This document shows, piece after piece, positions 34,260 through 43,166 of a DNA stretch of 56,911 nt. Below the pieces are notes generated by a model. The model had not been told where the DNA came from and did no database searches. It saw nothing but the letters and a program-made list of their open reading frames with translations. Source of the DNA: an uncultured Clostridia bacterium (GTDB lineage: Bacteria > Bacillota > Clostridia > Christensenellales > Aristaeellaceae). Numbering within the stretch: position 1 is the first letter of the stretch; each line of letters opens with the position of its first letter. The position numbers were made by a program, and so were the translations under genes. Location: NCBI GenBank assembly GCA_934670175.1, contig CAKUOX010000011.1, forward strand, positions 1-56,911, written 5' to 3'.

Positions 34260-34907
34260 ATGACCACAATCGCCATGATCCAGAAGATGAGCGAAGGCCT
34301 GGGGCGCAGCTGCGCGATCTTCTTCCTCACGCTGCTGTTCTCCCTGCCGCTCGGCCTGATCATCGCCTTTTTGCGGATGAGCCGCGTGGGCGTCGTTCGC
34401 CGCGTCGCGCAGGTGTATATTTCGATACTGCGCGGCACGCCGCTGATGCTGCAGCTGCTGGCCGTGACCTACGGGCCGTTTTATCTCTTCGGCGCAGGTG
34501 TGGCGCGCAACAAGCTGGTACCGATCATCATCGCCTACGCGATGAACTACGCCGCGTACTTCGCCGAGATCTATCGCGGCGGTATCGAAAGCATGCCTGC
34601 CGGACAATACGAGGCGGCGACGGTGCTGGGCTACGGCAAATTCCGCACCTTCATGCGCATCATTCTGCCGCAGGTGGTCAAGCGCATTTTGCCGTCGGTC
34701 ACGAACGAGGTCATCACGCTGGTAAAGGACACCTCCATGGCGTTCACGGTGGCGTATCAGGAAATGTTCTCCATCGGCAAGCAGATTGCAAATTCGCAGA
34801 CCAGCTTCATGCCCTTCATCATCGCGGGCGTATTCTATTATATCTTTAATTCGCTGGTGGCATTTGTCATGAACCGCTTTGAAAAGAAGCTGAATTATTA
34901 TCGCTGA
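34260..34907 (+). CDS. Polar amino-acid ABC importer permease (HisM/GlnP type)
   Basis: A 215-aa membrane protein with five helices. The HisMQ motif SILRGTPLMLQLLAV is near residue 60 and the EAA-type loop QYEAATVLGYGKFRTFMRIILPQ near residue 118. It likely forms a homodimeric channel, as only one permease gene is present. It follows AAAAAAGGAGCC and lies 16 bases before the ATPase gene. Confidence 0.93.
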   Translation: MTTIAMIQKMSEGLGRSCAIFFLTLLFSLPLGLIIAFLRMSRVGVVRRVAQVYISILRGTPLMLQLLAVTYGPFYLFGAGVARNKLVPIIIAYAMNYAAYFAEIYRGGIESMPAGQYEAATVLGYGKFRTFMRIILPQVVKRILPSVTNEVITLVKDTSMAFTVAYQEMFSIGKQIANSQTSFMPFIIAGVFYYIFNSLVAFVMNRFEKKLNYYR

Positions 34908-34923
34908 GAAGGAGGCGCCAAAT

Positions 34924-35679
34924 ATGAAAATTCTTGAGATCGATCATCTGAAAAAGAGCTTCGGCGACGTGCAGGTGCTCAGCGATATTTCGCTTTCCGT
35001 GGACGAGGGACAGGTCGTTTCCATCATCGGCCCCTCCGGCAGCGGAAAGAGCACGCTGCTGCGCTGCGCCACGCTGCTGGAAACCATGGACGGCGGCACG
35101 CTGAAATACCTGGGTCAGTACGCCGCGCGCGACGAGGGCGGCCAATCGGTCTACGCCAGCGCCGCCGAGCTGCGCCGCCTGCGCGGCTGCTTCGGACTGG
35201 TATTCCAGAACTTCAACCTGTTTCCGCATTACAGCGTGCTGAAAAACATCATGGAAGCGCCGGTGCTGATTCAGAAGCGTCCGAAGGACGAGGTGCGCGC
35301 CGAGGCCATGGCGCTGCTGGATAAGATGGGGCTGGCCAATCGCGCCGACGCCTATCCCTGCCAGCTTTCCGGCGGTCAGCAGCAGCGCGTTTCCATTGCG
35401 CGTGCACTGGCCATGAAGCCGAAAATGCTGTTCTTCGACGAGCCGACCTCCGCGCTCGACCCTGAGCTGACGGGCGAGATCCTGAAGGTCATTCGCGATC
35501 TGGCGGCGGAGCATATGACGATGGTGATCGTGACCCACGAAATGGCCTTCGCGCGCGACGTTTCCGACCATGTTATCTTTATGGACGACGGCGTCATCGT
35601 GGAGCAGGGCGCACCCGAGGCCATCATCAACAACCCGAAGCAGGAGCGCACCATTCAGTTCCTCTCCCGCTTCAACTGA
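34924..35679 (+). CDS. Polar amino-acid ABC importer ATP-binding protein (GlnQ/HisP type)
   Basis: The 251-aa ATPase has Walker A GPSGSGKSTLL, the Q-loop VFQNFNLFPHYSVLKNI, signature LSGGQQQRVSIA, Walker B MLFFDEPTSALD and the H-loop VTHEMAFARDV, all typical of the polar amino-acid uptake family. It lies nine bases before the racemase gene. ATG 34924 follows AAGGAGG. Confidence 0.95.
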   Translation: MKILEIDHLKKSFGDVQVLSDISLSVDEGQVVSIIGPSGSGKSTLLRCATLLETMDGGTLKYLGQYAARDEGGQSVYASAAELRRLRGCFGLVFQNFNLFPHYSVLKNIMEAPVLIQKRPKDEVRAEAMALLDKMGLANRADAYPCQLSGGQQQRVSIARALAMKPKMLFFDEPTSALDPELTGEILKVIRDLAAEHMTMVIVTHEMAFARDVSDHVIFMDDGVIVEQGAPEAIINNPKQERTIQFLSRFN

Positions 35680-35688
35680 GATTCAACC

Positions 35689-36504
35689 ATGGAATTGCGA
35701 TTTGTAAAAATGAATCCTACCCAGAACATGACGATTCTGGTAGAAACACCGGTCGAGCGCGCGCTGCAGCCCGAGCTCGCGCGGCGGCTGATGTCGGAGG
35801 ACAGCGTGTGTGCGGAGCAGGTGGGCTATATCGAGCCCGCATCCATGCCCGGCGCTGCTGCGCGGCTCCAGATGATGGGCGGCGAATTCTGCGGCAATGC
35901 CAGCATGTCATTATCAGCGCTGCTGGCGCTGCGCGCAGGTCTGGCAGACGGCGAGGTGTGCATATACCAGCTGGAGGTCTCCGGTGCGGACGCTCTGGTG
36001 AATTGCAGCATAACGCGCGCGGGCGGTGGCTGGCTGGGCGAGGTGGATATGCCGCTTCCGGAGCGCGCCGCGATCACGGAGCTCGGCGACGGGCGGCGCT
36101 ATCCTGTGGTATTCTTCCCCGGCATCGCGCACGTTCTGGTCGACGAGGATAAAATGAACCCCGAGACCGCCGAGGCGCTCGCACCCAAATGGTGCAGCAT
36201 GCTGCGTACCGACGCGCTGGGCGTCCTGCTTGTGGACGCGTCGTTCACGCGCATGCGCCCGCTGGTCTATGTGCGCGCGTCCGACAGCGCCGTGTGGGAA
36301 CGCGGCTGCGGCAGCGGCACGGCGGCGATCGCCGCGTGGCGGGCACAGCTTGCAAACGACGGCCGCGCCGATGTGCGCATCGCCCAGCCCGGCGGCATCA
36401 TCTCGGCAAGCGCCGTTTTTTGCGGCGGCGGCTTCAAATCGATGCGCATTCGCGGCCGCGTCGCGCCGGTCGCCATGGGCACGGCATGGGTGGACGGCCT
36501 GTGA
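35689..36504 (+). CDS. CntK/DapF-fold amino-acid racemase (histidine-racemase-like)
   Basis: The 271-aa protein has the two-domain diaminopimelate-epimerase fold with one catalytic Cys per half: Cys68 in GGEFCGNASMS and Cys207 in ERGCGSGTAAIA. The N-terminus KMNPTQNMTILV replaces the GNDF motif of true DapF, and the second site lacks the ERGxGET-ACGTG spacing. These deviations, and segments such as CAEQVGYIEP and AQPGGII, match what I recall of CntK, the histidine racemase of staphylopine synthesis. It needs no PLP or metal. It is the fourth gene of the amino-acid importer operon with a 9-base gap and a weak ribosome site. No cntL or cntM is present. Confidence 0.8.
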   Translation: MELRFVKMNPTQNMTILVETPVERALQPELARRLMSEDSVCAEQVGYIEPASMPGAAARLQMMGGEFCGNASMSLSALLALRAGLADGEVCIYQLEVSGADALVNCSITRAGGGWLGEVDMPLPERAAITELGDGRRYPVVFFPGIAHVLVDEDKMNPETAEALAPKWCSMLRTDALGVLLVDASFTRMRPLVYVRASDSAVWERGCGSGTAAIAAWRAQLANDGRADVRIAQPGGIISASAVFCGGGFKSMRIRGRVAPVAMGTAWVDGL

Positions 36505-36513
36505 GGATCCCTT

Positions 36514-36571
36514 TAAGAAGAATTATCGGCATCTCCCTGCACGGGCCGCCGGCCTGAATAGCTCTTGCCTT
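36514..36571. repeat. Degenerate copy of the two-hairpin repeat
   Basis: CTTTAAGAAGAATTATCGGCATCTCC with GGGCCGCCGGCCTGAATAGCTC keeps the outline of the first hairpin, but pairing is decayed. It lies just after the racemase gene. Confidence 0.5.
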
Positions 36572-36592
36572 GCAAATTTCCGCATTCCAAGC

Positions 36593-36639
36593 GCAGCAGT
36601 GCAGCATTTGAGATCAATGCTCAAATGCCGCACTGCTGC
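36593..36639. terminator. Bidirectional terminator hairpin
   Basis: GCAGCAGTGC-A-GCATTTGAG pairs with CTCAAATGC-C-GCACTGCTGC around a 7-base loop. It separates the convergent racemase and ACT-protein genes. Clear T-runs are missing on both sides. Confidence 0.75.
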
Positions 36640-36657
36640 AATCTGTCAGGCTATTCT

Positions 36658-37095
36658 CTATTCTATGGAGACCAGCGCCACATTCTCCACCCCGGGAATG
36701 TGCGAAAGTGCGCGGGTCGCTTCATCGAGGCTCACCGTCATCTGCGCAATGTCCAGCGTCATCATCACGCTGGCCGTATCGCGTATGGGCATGCTCTGCG
36801 AAATGGTCAGTACGCTCACGCCCATGGAGGAAAGCTGGTTCAGCGAGGTGGACAGCACGCCGATCTCGTGGCTGAGCAGCATCGAGATCACGGCCTTGCG
36901 CCCCGCGTCGCCGCTGTCCGGGCTGTAAATATAATCCTTGTATTTATAGAAGGTGCTGCGGGAAATGCCCACCTCGCGCACCGCCGCGCTCACGTCGCGC
37001 ACCGCACCGCTCTCGAGCAGGGTACGCGCCTGAAGTACCTTTTCATAGTACACCGGCAGTATTTTTTTGTGCACTATCAGAAAATCACCCTTCAT
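36658..37095 (-). CDS. pheB: ACT-domain protein, UPF0735/PheB family
   Basis: The 145-aa protein has an N-terminal helical part with VGISRSTFYKYKDYIY and a C-terminal ACT domain (about 72-145; HEIGVLSTSLNQLSSMGVSVLTI). In other Firmicutes the family member PheB is encoded beside phenylalanine or threonine genes and is thought to be an amino-acid sensor; its target is not settled. Here it is the last gene of thrC-thrB-pheB, three bases after thrB, so it may regulate threonine synthesis. Start follows GGAAGGGTG. Confidence 0.87.
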   Translation of the reverse strand: MKGDFLIVHKKILPVYYEKVLQARTLLESGAVRDVSAAVREVGISRSTFYKYKDYIYSPDSGDAGRKAVISMLLSHEIGVLSTSLNQLSSMGVSVLTISQSMPIRDTASVMMTLDIAQMTVSLDEATRALSHIPGVENVALVSIE

Positions 37096-37098
37096 GCT

Positions 37099-37983
37099 TC
37101 ACCCTTCCCTTTCGATCCGCGTTCCCTGCATATCCGGCAGCAGCGCAAGCGCCTGCCAGCGATGCTTCATTGCCTGCAGTCCGCGCGCCATCGCGGGGGC
37201 AAAATCATCGCCCGTGTAGACGCACATCAGCGTAGGCCCCGCGCCGCTGATGCACACCGCAGCCGCGCCGCAGCGCAGCGCAAGCGCGCACACATCCTCA
37301 TATTCGTCGATCAGCGGCGCGCGGTAGGGCTGATGCAGGCGATCGTCCATGGCGGCGGATACTGCCCGCATATCGCCCGTTTCCAGCGCCCGCAGCAGCA
37401 CCGCGGCGCGAGACGCATTGAACACCGCGTCCGCCAGCGGCACCTGGCTGGGCAGCGCCGCGCGGGCGCGCCGCGTGGAAAGCTCGAAATCCGGTATCAG
37501 CGCCATGAAGCGCAGCCTTTCAGACAGCGGGCAGCGCATGGCCAGCACGGAATCGCCATCCATGATCGAGGCCGTCAGCCCGCCCAGCAGCGCGGGCGCC
37601 ACGTTATCCGGATGCCCCTCCAGCTCCGTCGCCAGCCGCAGCAGCGCCGCGCCGTCAAGCCGGCTTTCATGGGCGGCGTTCGCCGCCGTCAGTCCCGCCG
37701 CGATCAGGCTGGCGCTGCTGCCCAGCCCACGGCACGGCGGAATATCGCTGTCGATGCGCACGCGCAGGCCGCGCCGCGGCACGCCCAGCGCATCAAGCGC
37801 GTGAAAATAGGCGGCAACTGCCAGATTATCCGCATTCTGATATTTCTCATCTACATTTTCGAAGGTCAGGCCGTTCTCCGTTTCCTCAAAACCGAAGCGG
37901 CCATACAGATCCAGCGCCAGTCCAAAACAGTCAAAGCCCGGGCCCAGGTTGGCGCTGGTGGCCGGTACGCGCACAAAGATCAT
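37099..37983 (-). CDS. thrB: Homoserine kinase
   Basis: ThrB phosphorylates homoserine with ATP for threonine synthesis. The 294-aa GHMP kinase begins VRVPATSANLGPGFDCFG and has the ATP loop PPCRGLGSSASLIAAGL near residue 88 and the C-terminal SGAGPTLM motif. Its ATG overlaps the thrC stop as ATGA. Confidence 0.95.
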   Translation of the reverse strand: MIFVRVPATSANLGPGFDCFGLALDLYGRFGFEETENGLTFENVDEKYQNADNLAVAAYFHALDALGVPRRGLRVRIDSDIPPCRGLGSSASLIAAGLTAANAAHESRLDGAALLRLATELEGHPDNVAPALLGGLTASIMDGDSVLAMRCPLSERLRFMALIPDFELSTRRARAALPSQVPLADAVFNASRAAVLLRALETGDMRAVSAAMDDRLHQPYRAPLIDEYEDVCALALRCGAAAVCISGAGPTLMCVYTGDDFAPAMARGLQAMKHRWQALALLPDMQGTRIEREG

Positions 37984-39458
37984 ACTTCAGCCGCCCTTTC
38001 CATGACGTATGCCATCATATTTTCCGGCGCCACGACGTCCTTAAAGCGCGCGGGACGGGTCAGCGCATTCGAAAGCGCCCTGGGCGCCTCTGCGCCGCTC
38101 ACGCGCTCCAGCCGCCGCAGCTGCGCCTGAGCGTCGCCGCCATCCGCCTCGCCCAGCGCTGCGAGCACGCTCTGCGGGAACTTGAAGGGCGAAGCCGTAC
38201 TGAGCACCACCATGGGCGCGCTGCCGCCGCGCAGCGCCGCCGCATCCTCGGCGACCTTCCACGCCACGGCGGTGTGCGGATCCATCAGATAATGGGTCTT
38301 CCGGAATACGCGGTCGATGGCGTCCATCGCCTCGGCGTCGCTCGCGCAGCCGCAGTCAAAGCCCGCGCGGATCGTGCTCATTACCTGCTCCGGCGCGCGG
38401 TAGCAGCCATTTTCCCGCAGGCTATCCATCATCGAGCGCACTGCTTCGCCATCGCAGCCGGAGGCCAGATACAGCAGCCGTTCCAGATTGCTGGAGACCA
38501 GAATATCCATCGACGGCGAGATCGTGCGCAAGAATTCGCGCCTGCGGTCGTACACGCCGGTATGGATGAAATCGGTCAGCACATTATTCGCGTTGGACGC
38601 GCACACCAGCCCGCCCACCGGAAGTCCGGAGAGCCGCGCCAGATGTCCGGCCAGTATATCGCCGAAGTTGCCCGTAGGCACGCTGAAATCCACCGTTTCG
38701 CCCATTCGGATCGCACCCGCCTCCACCAGCGCGAGGTAGGCGCTGTAATAATAGACGATCTGCGGCGCGAGCCTGCCGATGTTGATGGAATTCGCGCTGG
38801 ACAGCGACAGATGATGCGCCTCGCAGAACTCGGGCGATATTTCGCTGAAAATGCGCTTTACGCCGGTCTGCGCGTCGTCAAAATTGCCCTGAATGGCGCA
38901 GGCGCACACATTTTTGCCCGGTGCAGCGGTCATCTGCGCGCGCTGAATGGGGCTGATGCCCACCTCCGGATAAAACACCAGTATGCCGATATTCGGCACG
39001 TCGCAAAAGCCGGTGAGCGCAGCGGAGCCGGTATCGCCGCTGGTGGCGGTAAGAATCATGATCTTCTCGTTGCCGCCGCGCTTTTCCATGGCACAGCGCA
39101 TCAGCTGCGGCAGCACCGAAAGCGCCACATCCTTAAACGCCGCCGTCGGTCCGTGGAAGAGCTCCAATACATATTTGTCCCCCACCCGCTTCAGCGGCGC
39201 AATCTCCGGCACGTCGAATTTATCCCGATACGCGCGCGATACGCAGCCCGCGATCTCATCCTCGGTATAGCCCGGCAGCCACGCTGAGAGAATGCGTGCA
39301 GAGAGTGCGCAGAAATCCATACCGCGCAGATCCTGCGGCAGAATCTGCGGCGCATCCTTCAATACATAAAGCCCGCCGTCCGGCGCAATGCCGCGCAGCA
39401 CCGCCTCCGGCGCCGAAACGCCTGCCTGCGCCCCGCGGGTCGAATAAAACATAGCCAT
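37980..39458 (-). CDS. thrC: Threonine synthase
   Basis: ThrC converts O-phosphohomoserine to threonine with PLP. The protein, about 490 aa, starts YSTRGAQAGVSAPEAVLRGIAPDGGLYVL, the fungal/bacterial type 2 pattern, and the PLP lysine lies in HGPTAAFKDVALS. The phosphate-binding ATSGDTGSAAL motif is present. I chose ATG 39458, eight bases after GGGG; ATG 39464 and 39452 are close alternatives. The open frame extends to 39536 across the promoter region and is not coding. Confidence 0.94.
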   Translation of the reverse strand: MAMFYSTRGAQAGVSAPEAVLRGIAPDGGLYVLKDAPQILPQDLRGMDFCALSARILSAWLPGYTEDEIAGCVSRAYRDKFDVPEIAPLKRVGDKYVLELFHGPTAAFKDVALSVLPQLMRCAMEKRGGNEKIMILTATSGDTGSAALTGFCDVPNIGILVFYPEVGISPIQRAQMTAAPGKNVCACAIQGNFDDAQTGVKRIFSEISPEFCEAHHLSLSSANSINIGRLAPQIVYYYSAYLALVEAGAIRMGETVDFSVPTGNFGDILAGHLARLSGLPVGGLVCASNANNVLTDFIHTGVYDRRREFLRTISPSMDILVSSNLERLLYLASGCDGEAVRSMMDSLRENGCYRAPEQVMSTIRAGFDCGCASDAEAMDAIDRVFRKTHYLMDPHTAVAWKVAEDAAALRGGSAPMVVLSTASPFKFPQSVLAALGEADGGDAQAQLRRLERVSGAEAPRALSNALTRPARFKDVVAPENMMAYVMERAAEV

Positions 39459-39488
39459 ATTCATTGCCCCATTTCTGAAAAACATAAC

Positions 39489-39517
39489 TTGCATTTCGCT
39501 TGAAGCCATGATACAAT
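39489..39517 (+). promoter_or_regulatory. Promoter of hom-lysC-asd
   Basis: TTGCAT (39489-39494), 17 bases, TACAAT (39512-39517). The leader of about 65 bases shows no lysine riboswitch, T-box or leader peptide. Confidence 0.65.
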
Positions 39518-39536
39518 GTTTCCCACAGAAAAACAA
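39508..39536 (-). promoter_or_regulatory. Promoter of thrC-thrB-pheB
   Basis: On the minus strand TTGTTT (39531-39536), 17 bases, TATCAT (39508-39513). Its -10 shares two bases with the -10 of the hom promoter, so polymerase can sit on only one at a time. Confidence 0.55.
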
Positions 39537-39588
39537 GTGTTTTTATTGTAAAGACTTTCGGACTATCGATTCTGAAGAGGAGCGGCTT

Positions 39589-40725
39589 ATGAAGATTGCC
39601 ATTCTGGGGCTCGGTACGGTGGGCAGCGGCGTGTATGAGGGCGCGCAGAAGCTGAGCGGCATGGAGGTGCGGCGCATACTGGATCGCCACCTGCGCACAA
39701 AGATAAGCACCTGCAGCATCGAGGACATTCTCGGCGACCCCGAGATCGAGCTGATCGCCGAAACGATGGGCGGCCTGCATCCGGCGTATGAATACGCGCG
39801 CGCGGCACTCGCTTCCGGCCGGCATTTTGTAACGGCGAACAAGCAGCTGGTGAGCGCATACGGCGCGGAGCTGGCGGAGCTGGCACGGCAGAGCGGCGCA
39901 GCCTTTCTGTATGGCGCGGCCTGCGGCGGCGGCATCCCCTATTTATATAATCTGGAAATGGCGCGCAAAACCGACCGCGTAACGGCGCTTGGCGGCATTC
40001 TCAACGGCACCACCAATTATATCTTGGACGCCATGACCACCCGCGGCGCGGACTACGACGCCGTGCTGCGCGAGGCGCAGGCACTGGGCTATGCCGAGCG
40101 CGACCCATCCAGCGACGTAGACGGGCTGGACACGATGCGCAAGCTGGTGCTGGCCTGCGCTGTGGGCTTCGGCGCGTTTGTGCGCGAGGAAGAGATTCCT
40201 GTGTTCGGCATTTCGCGCGTACTGCCCGAAGACATCACCCACGCCGCGCGGCTCGGCTGCGTGCTGAAGCTGTGCGCCCATGCTGAAAACAATTCGGACG
40301 GCCTGAGCGCGCGCGTGGAGCCGGCGCTGGTGCGCCTGAGCGCGCCGGAGGCCGCTATCCACCAGAACCTGAATTACGCCTGGTATCTGGGCGAGGGCTG
40401 CGGCGCGATGCGCTTTTCCGGACAGGGCGCGGGCAAGCTGCCCACAGCCTCGAACGTGCTGCGGGACATCGCATCCGTATCCAGCGGCCATCGCGCCATG
40501 ACGGATGAGGATTGCCGCCCCATGCCGGTGCGCGGCGACGCGGCGCAGCGCTATTACCTGCGCGTGCCTGCGGGCGCGCCGGTAACAGCGGCGTGGATCG
40601 AGACCAGGCAGACCGAGGGCGCGTTCGATTTCATCAAAACCGTGCCGGTGCCGGTTCAGGCCATGCATGCATTTGCAAATCAGGAGCCCCGCGCATTTTT
40701 TGCGGGCATTGAGAGGGGACTGTGA
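39589..40725 (+). CDS. hom: Homoserine dehydrogenase
   Basis: Hom reduces aspartate semialdehyde to homoserine. The 378-aa protein has the Rossmann start IAILGLGTVGSGVYEG, the TANKQLVSAYG segment and the catalytic-domain motif GGILNGTTNYIL. The usual C-terminal ACT domain is missing, so threonine feedback through that domain is not expected; the operon-borne ACT protein PheB might compensate, which is speculative. ATG 39589 follows AGAGGAG. The frame is open upstream, but without a start site. It overlaps or abuts lysC. Confidence 0.95.
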   Translation: MKIAILGLGTVGSGVYEGAQKLSGMEVRRILDRHLRTKISTCSIEDILGDPEIELIAETMGGLHPAYEYARAALASGRHFVTANKQLVSAYGAELAELARQSGAAFLYGAACGGGIPYLYNLEMARKTDRVTALGGILNGTTNYILDAMTTRGADYDAVLREAQALGYAERDPSSDVDGLDTMRKLVLACAVGFGAFVREEEIPVFGISRVLPEDITHAARLGCVLKLCAHAENNSDGLSARVEPALVRLSAPEAAIHQNLNYAWYLGEGCGAMRFSGQGAGKLPTASNVLRDIASVSSGHRAMTDEDCRPMPVRGDAAQRYYLRVPAGAPVTAAWIETRQTEGAFDFIKTVPVPVQAMHAFANQEPRAFFAGIERGL

Positions 40726-40727
40726 AT

Positions 40728-42044
40728 ATGCTGAAGATAGCAAAGTTTGGCGGCTCGTCGCTGGCAGGCGCAGAGCAATTCCGAAAGGTGAAGGAGATCA
40801 TTCAGTCCGACCCCGGGCGCAGGTTCGTGGTGGTGTCGGCAGCGGGCAAGCGCAGCAGCAAGGACAACAAGATCACCGATCTGCTCTATCTGACCTACGC
40901 GCACATCAACTACGGCGTATCGCACGAGGACATTTTTTCGATGATCGAGGAGCGCTACTATGCCATTCGCGATGAGCTCGGGCTGAAATTCGACCTCGAA
41001 AGCGAATTTGCGAAGCTGCGCGCAGAGCTGAACCGCGATATATCGGTGGACTATCTGGTGTCCCGCGGCGAATATCTGACCGCGCGGCTGATGAGCGAAT
41101 ACCTGGGCTACGCCTTTGTGGACGCCTCGGAATGCGTGTTTTTTGCCTACGACGGGCAGATCGACTTCGAGCGCACCTATACCGCCATCGCTGAACGCGC
41201 GCTGCGCGCGCCGCGCTTCGTGATGCCCGGCTTCTATGGCGCGCTGCCCAACGGCAGGATCCGCGTGATGAGCCGCGGCGGCAGCGACATTACCGGCGCG
41301 ATCGTGGCCAACGCGCTGGACGCGGACATCTACGAAAACTGGACGGACGTTTCCGGCATTCTGATGGCCGACCCGAAGGTGGTCAGCGATCCAAAGCCCA
41401 TCGAAATGATCACCTATCAGGAGCTGCGCGAGCTGTCGTACATGGGCGCGTCGGTGCTGCACGAGGAATCCATACTGCCGGTAAAGGAAAAGAACATCCC
41501 GCTGAATATACGCAACACCAACCGTCCGCAGGACGCGGGCACGATGATTCTGGATTCCATAGACGATGCGGCGACGCCCAGCGGCCTGATCACCGGCATT
41601 GCCGGACGGCGGAGCTTCACCGTGCTTACCATCTACAAGAAACACATCTCCACGGACACGCGCATCATCCGTCGCACGCTGGAAATGCTGGAAATGTACA
41701 AGGTGGAGGTAGAGCACATCACGCTGGGCGTGGACAGCTTCAACGTGGTGCTGCCCACCGCGCAGATCAGCGACCGTATCTACGACATCATTGCCGACAT
41801 CAAGCGCGAGCTCAAGCCCGACCGCATCAAGATGGACGACAACATCGCGCTGATCGCCTCGGTCGGCCGCCGGATGGTCAGCGTGCCGGGCAGCTCGGCC
41901 AAGCTCTTCGGCGCATTGGGCGAAAACAACATCAACATCCGCATGATCGCGCAGGGCTCCGAGGAGATCAGCATCATCGTCGGCGTAGACAACAAGGACT
42001 TCGAGCGCACCATTCGCACGCTCTATGAAGGCTTTATGAAATAA
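40728..42044 (+). CDS. lysC: Aspartate kinase
   Basis: LysC phosphorylates aspartate, the entry step to lysine, threonine and methionine. The 439-aa enzyme has KFGGSSLAG at the start, the SRGEYLTARLMSEYL helix, the SRGGSDITGAIVANAL nucleotide segment and two C-terminal ACT units (about 305-439). It is a long, monofunctional type. GTG at 40722 (overlapping the hom stop) is possible, but ATG 40728 has better spacing from GAGAGGGG. Confidence 0.95.
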   Translation: MLKIAKFGGSSLAGAEQFRKVKEIIQSDPGRRFVVVSAAGKRSSKDNKITDLLYLTYAHINYGVSHEDIFSMIEERYYAIRDELGLKFDLESEFAKLRAELNRDISVDYLVSRGEYLTARLMSEYLGYAFVDASECVFFAYDGQIDFERTYTAIAERALRAPRFVMPGFYGALPNGRIRVMSRGGSDITGAIVANALDADIYENWTDVSGILMADPKVVSDPKPIEMITYQELRELSYMGASVLHEESILPVKEKNIPLNIRNTNRPQDAGTMILDSIDDAATPSGLITGIAGRRSFTVLTIYKKHISTDTRIIRRTLEMLEMYKVEVEHITLGVDSFNVVLPTAQISDRIYDIIADIKRELKPDRIKMDDNIALIASVGRRMVSVPGSSAKLFGALGENNINIRMIAQGSEEISIIVGVDNKDFERTIRTLYEGFMK

Positions 42045-42060
42045 AGGAGGCGACCTTTTT

Positions 42061-43071
42061 ATGAAGAAGCAGTATAACGTGGCCATACTGGGCGCGAGCG
42101 GCGCCGTCGGCCAGCAGATGATCCGTGTGCTGGAGGAGCGCGATTTCCCCGTCGGCAAATTGCTGCCGCTGGCAAGCGCGCGCAGCGCGGGTAAAACAGT
42201 CGAATTCAGGGGTCAGGCCATCGCGATCGAGGAGGCGACGGAGGCTTCCTTCAAGGGCATGGATTTCGTGCTCGGCGCAGTGAGCAACCCCATGGCGCAG
42301 AAATTCGCTCCGGCCATCGTGGCCGCGGGCGCAGTCTTTATCGACAATTCCTCCGCCTTCCGCATGGCGGACGACGTGCCGCTGGTGGTGCCTGAGATCA
42401 ACCCTGAGGATGCGCTGCAGCACCACGGCATCATCGCCAATCCGAACTGCTCCACCATCATCACGCTGGTGGCGCTCAGCGGCATTCGCCGCCTTTCGCC
42501 CATCGAGCGCATTGTGGCCTGCACCTATCAGGCAGTCTCGGGCGCGGGCGTGGAGGGCATGAACGAGCTGGAGGATCAGATCCACGCCTATGCCGAAGAC
42601 AAGCCGCTGGCAGGCGGCGTGTTCCCCTGCCAGATCCTTTCAAATGTGATCCCGCAGATCGGCTCGGAGCTTGAAAACGGCTATACCACCGAGGAAATGA
42701 AGATGCAGAACGAGGGGCGCAAGATCATGCACCTGCCGGAGCTGAAGGTATGCTGCACCTGCGTGCGCGTGCCGGTAATGCGCAGTCACTCCATTTCCGC
42801 GCAGTTTGTCACCCGCGATCCCATCAGCGTGGATCAGGCGCGCGAGGCCGTGAAAAACGCGCCGGGCTGCGTGCTGGCAGACGATCTGAACGGCCGCAAT
42901 TATCCCACGCCGCTGGATACGACCGATCAGGATCTGGTCTACGTCGGCCGCATTCGCCGCGACCTGATCGACGATGAGCGCGGGCTGACGCTCTGGTGCT
43001 GCGGCGACCAGATCCGCAAGGGCGCAGCCACGAACTGCGTGCAGATCGCCGAGCTGCTGATCCGCGGCTGA
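42061..43071 (+). CDS. asd: Aspartate-semialdehyde dehydrogenase
   Basis: Asd reduces aspartyl phosphate to the semialdehyde with NADPH. The 336-aa protein has GASGAVGQQMIRVLEERDFP, catalytic Cys130 in ANPNCSTI and the catalytic His in VMRSHSIS. ATG 42061 follows AAAGGAGG, sixteen bases after lysC. It closes the hom-lysC-asd operon. Confidence 0.96.
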   Translation: MKKQYNVAILGASGAVGQQMIRVLEERDFPVGKLLPLASARSAGKTVEFRGQAIAIEEATEASFKGMDFVLGAVSNPMAQKFAPAIVAAGAVFIDNSSAFRMADDVPLVVPEINPEDALQHHGIIANPNCSTIITLVALSGIRRLSPIERIVACTYQAVSGAGVEGMNELEDQIHAYAEDKPLAGGVFPCQILSNVIPQIGSELENGYTTEEMKMQNEGRKIMHLPELKVCCTCVRVPVMRSHSISAQFVTRDPISVDQAREAVKNAPGCVLADDLNGRNYPTPLDTTDQDLVYVGRIRRDLIDDERGLTLWCCGDQIRKGAATNCVQIAELLIRG

Positions 43072-43115
43072 TCTTCGGCTGCTGCATACCTGCGCCGAAT
43101 TTACCTAAGTTTCTC

Positions 43116-43144
43116 TTGTATACGCTGCCAAAGCGTGCTATATT
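43116..43144 (+). promoter_or_regulatory. Putative promoter upstream of the DUF1846 gene
   Basis: TTGTAT (43116-43121), 17 bases, TATATT (43139-43144). A terminator hairpin starts 22 bases after the -10. Confidence 0.55.
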
Positions 43145-43166
43145 GGGAAGGGCACAAAATGTGATC

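Noticed and set aside
35689..36504. Calling the racemase DapF
   Set aside because: The GNDF start motif and the ACGTG second-Cys motif of true DapF are absent, and the lysine/diaminopimelate genes are not in this operon.
39465..39588. Lysine riboswitch or T-box before hom or thrC
   Set aside because: The gap is only about 130 bases and filled by two promoters; no conserved junction or specifier loop is visible.
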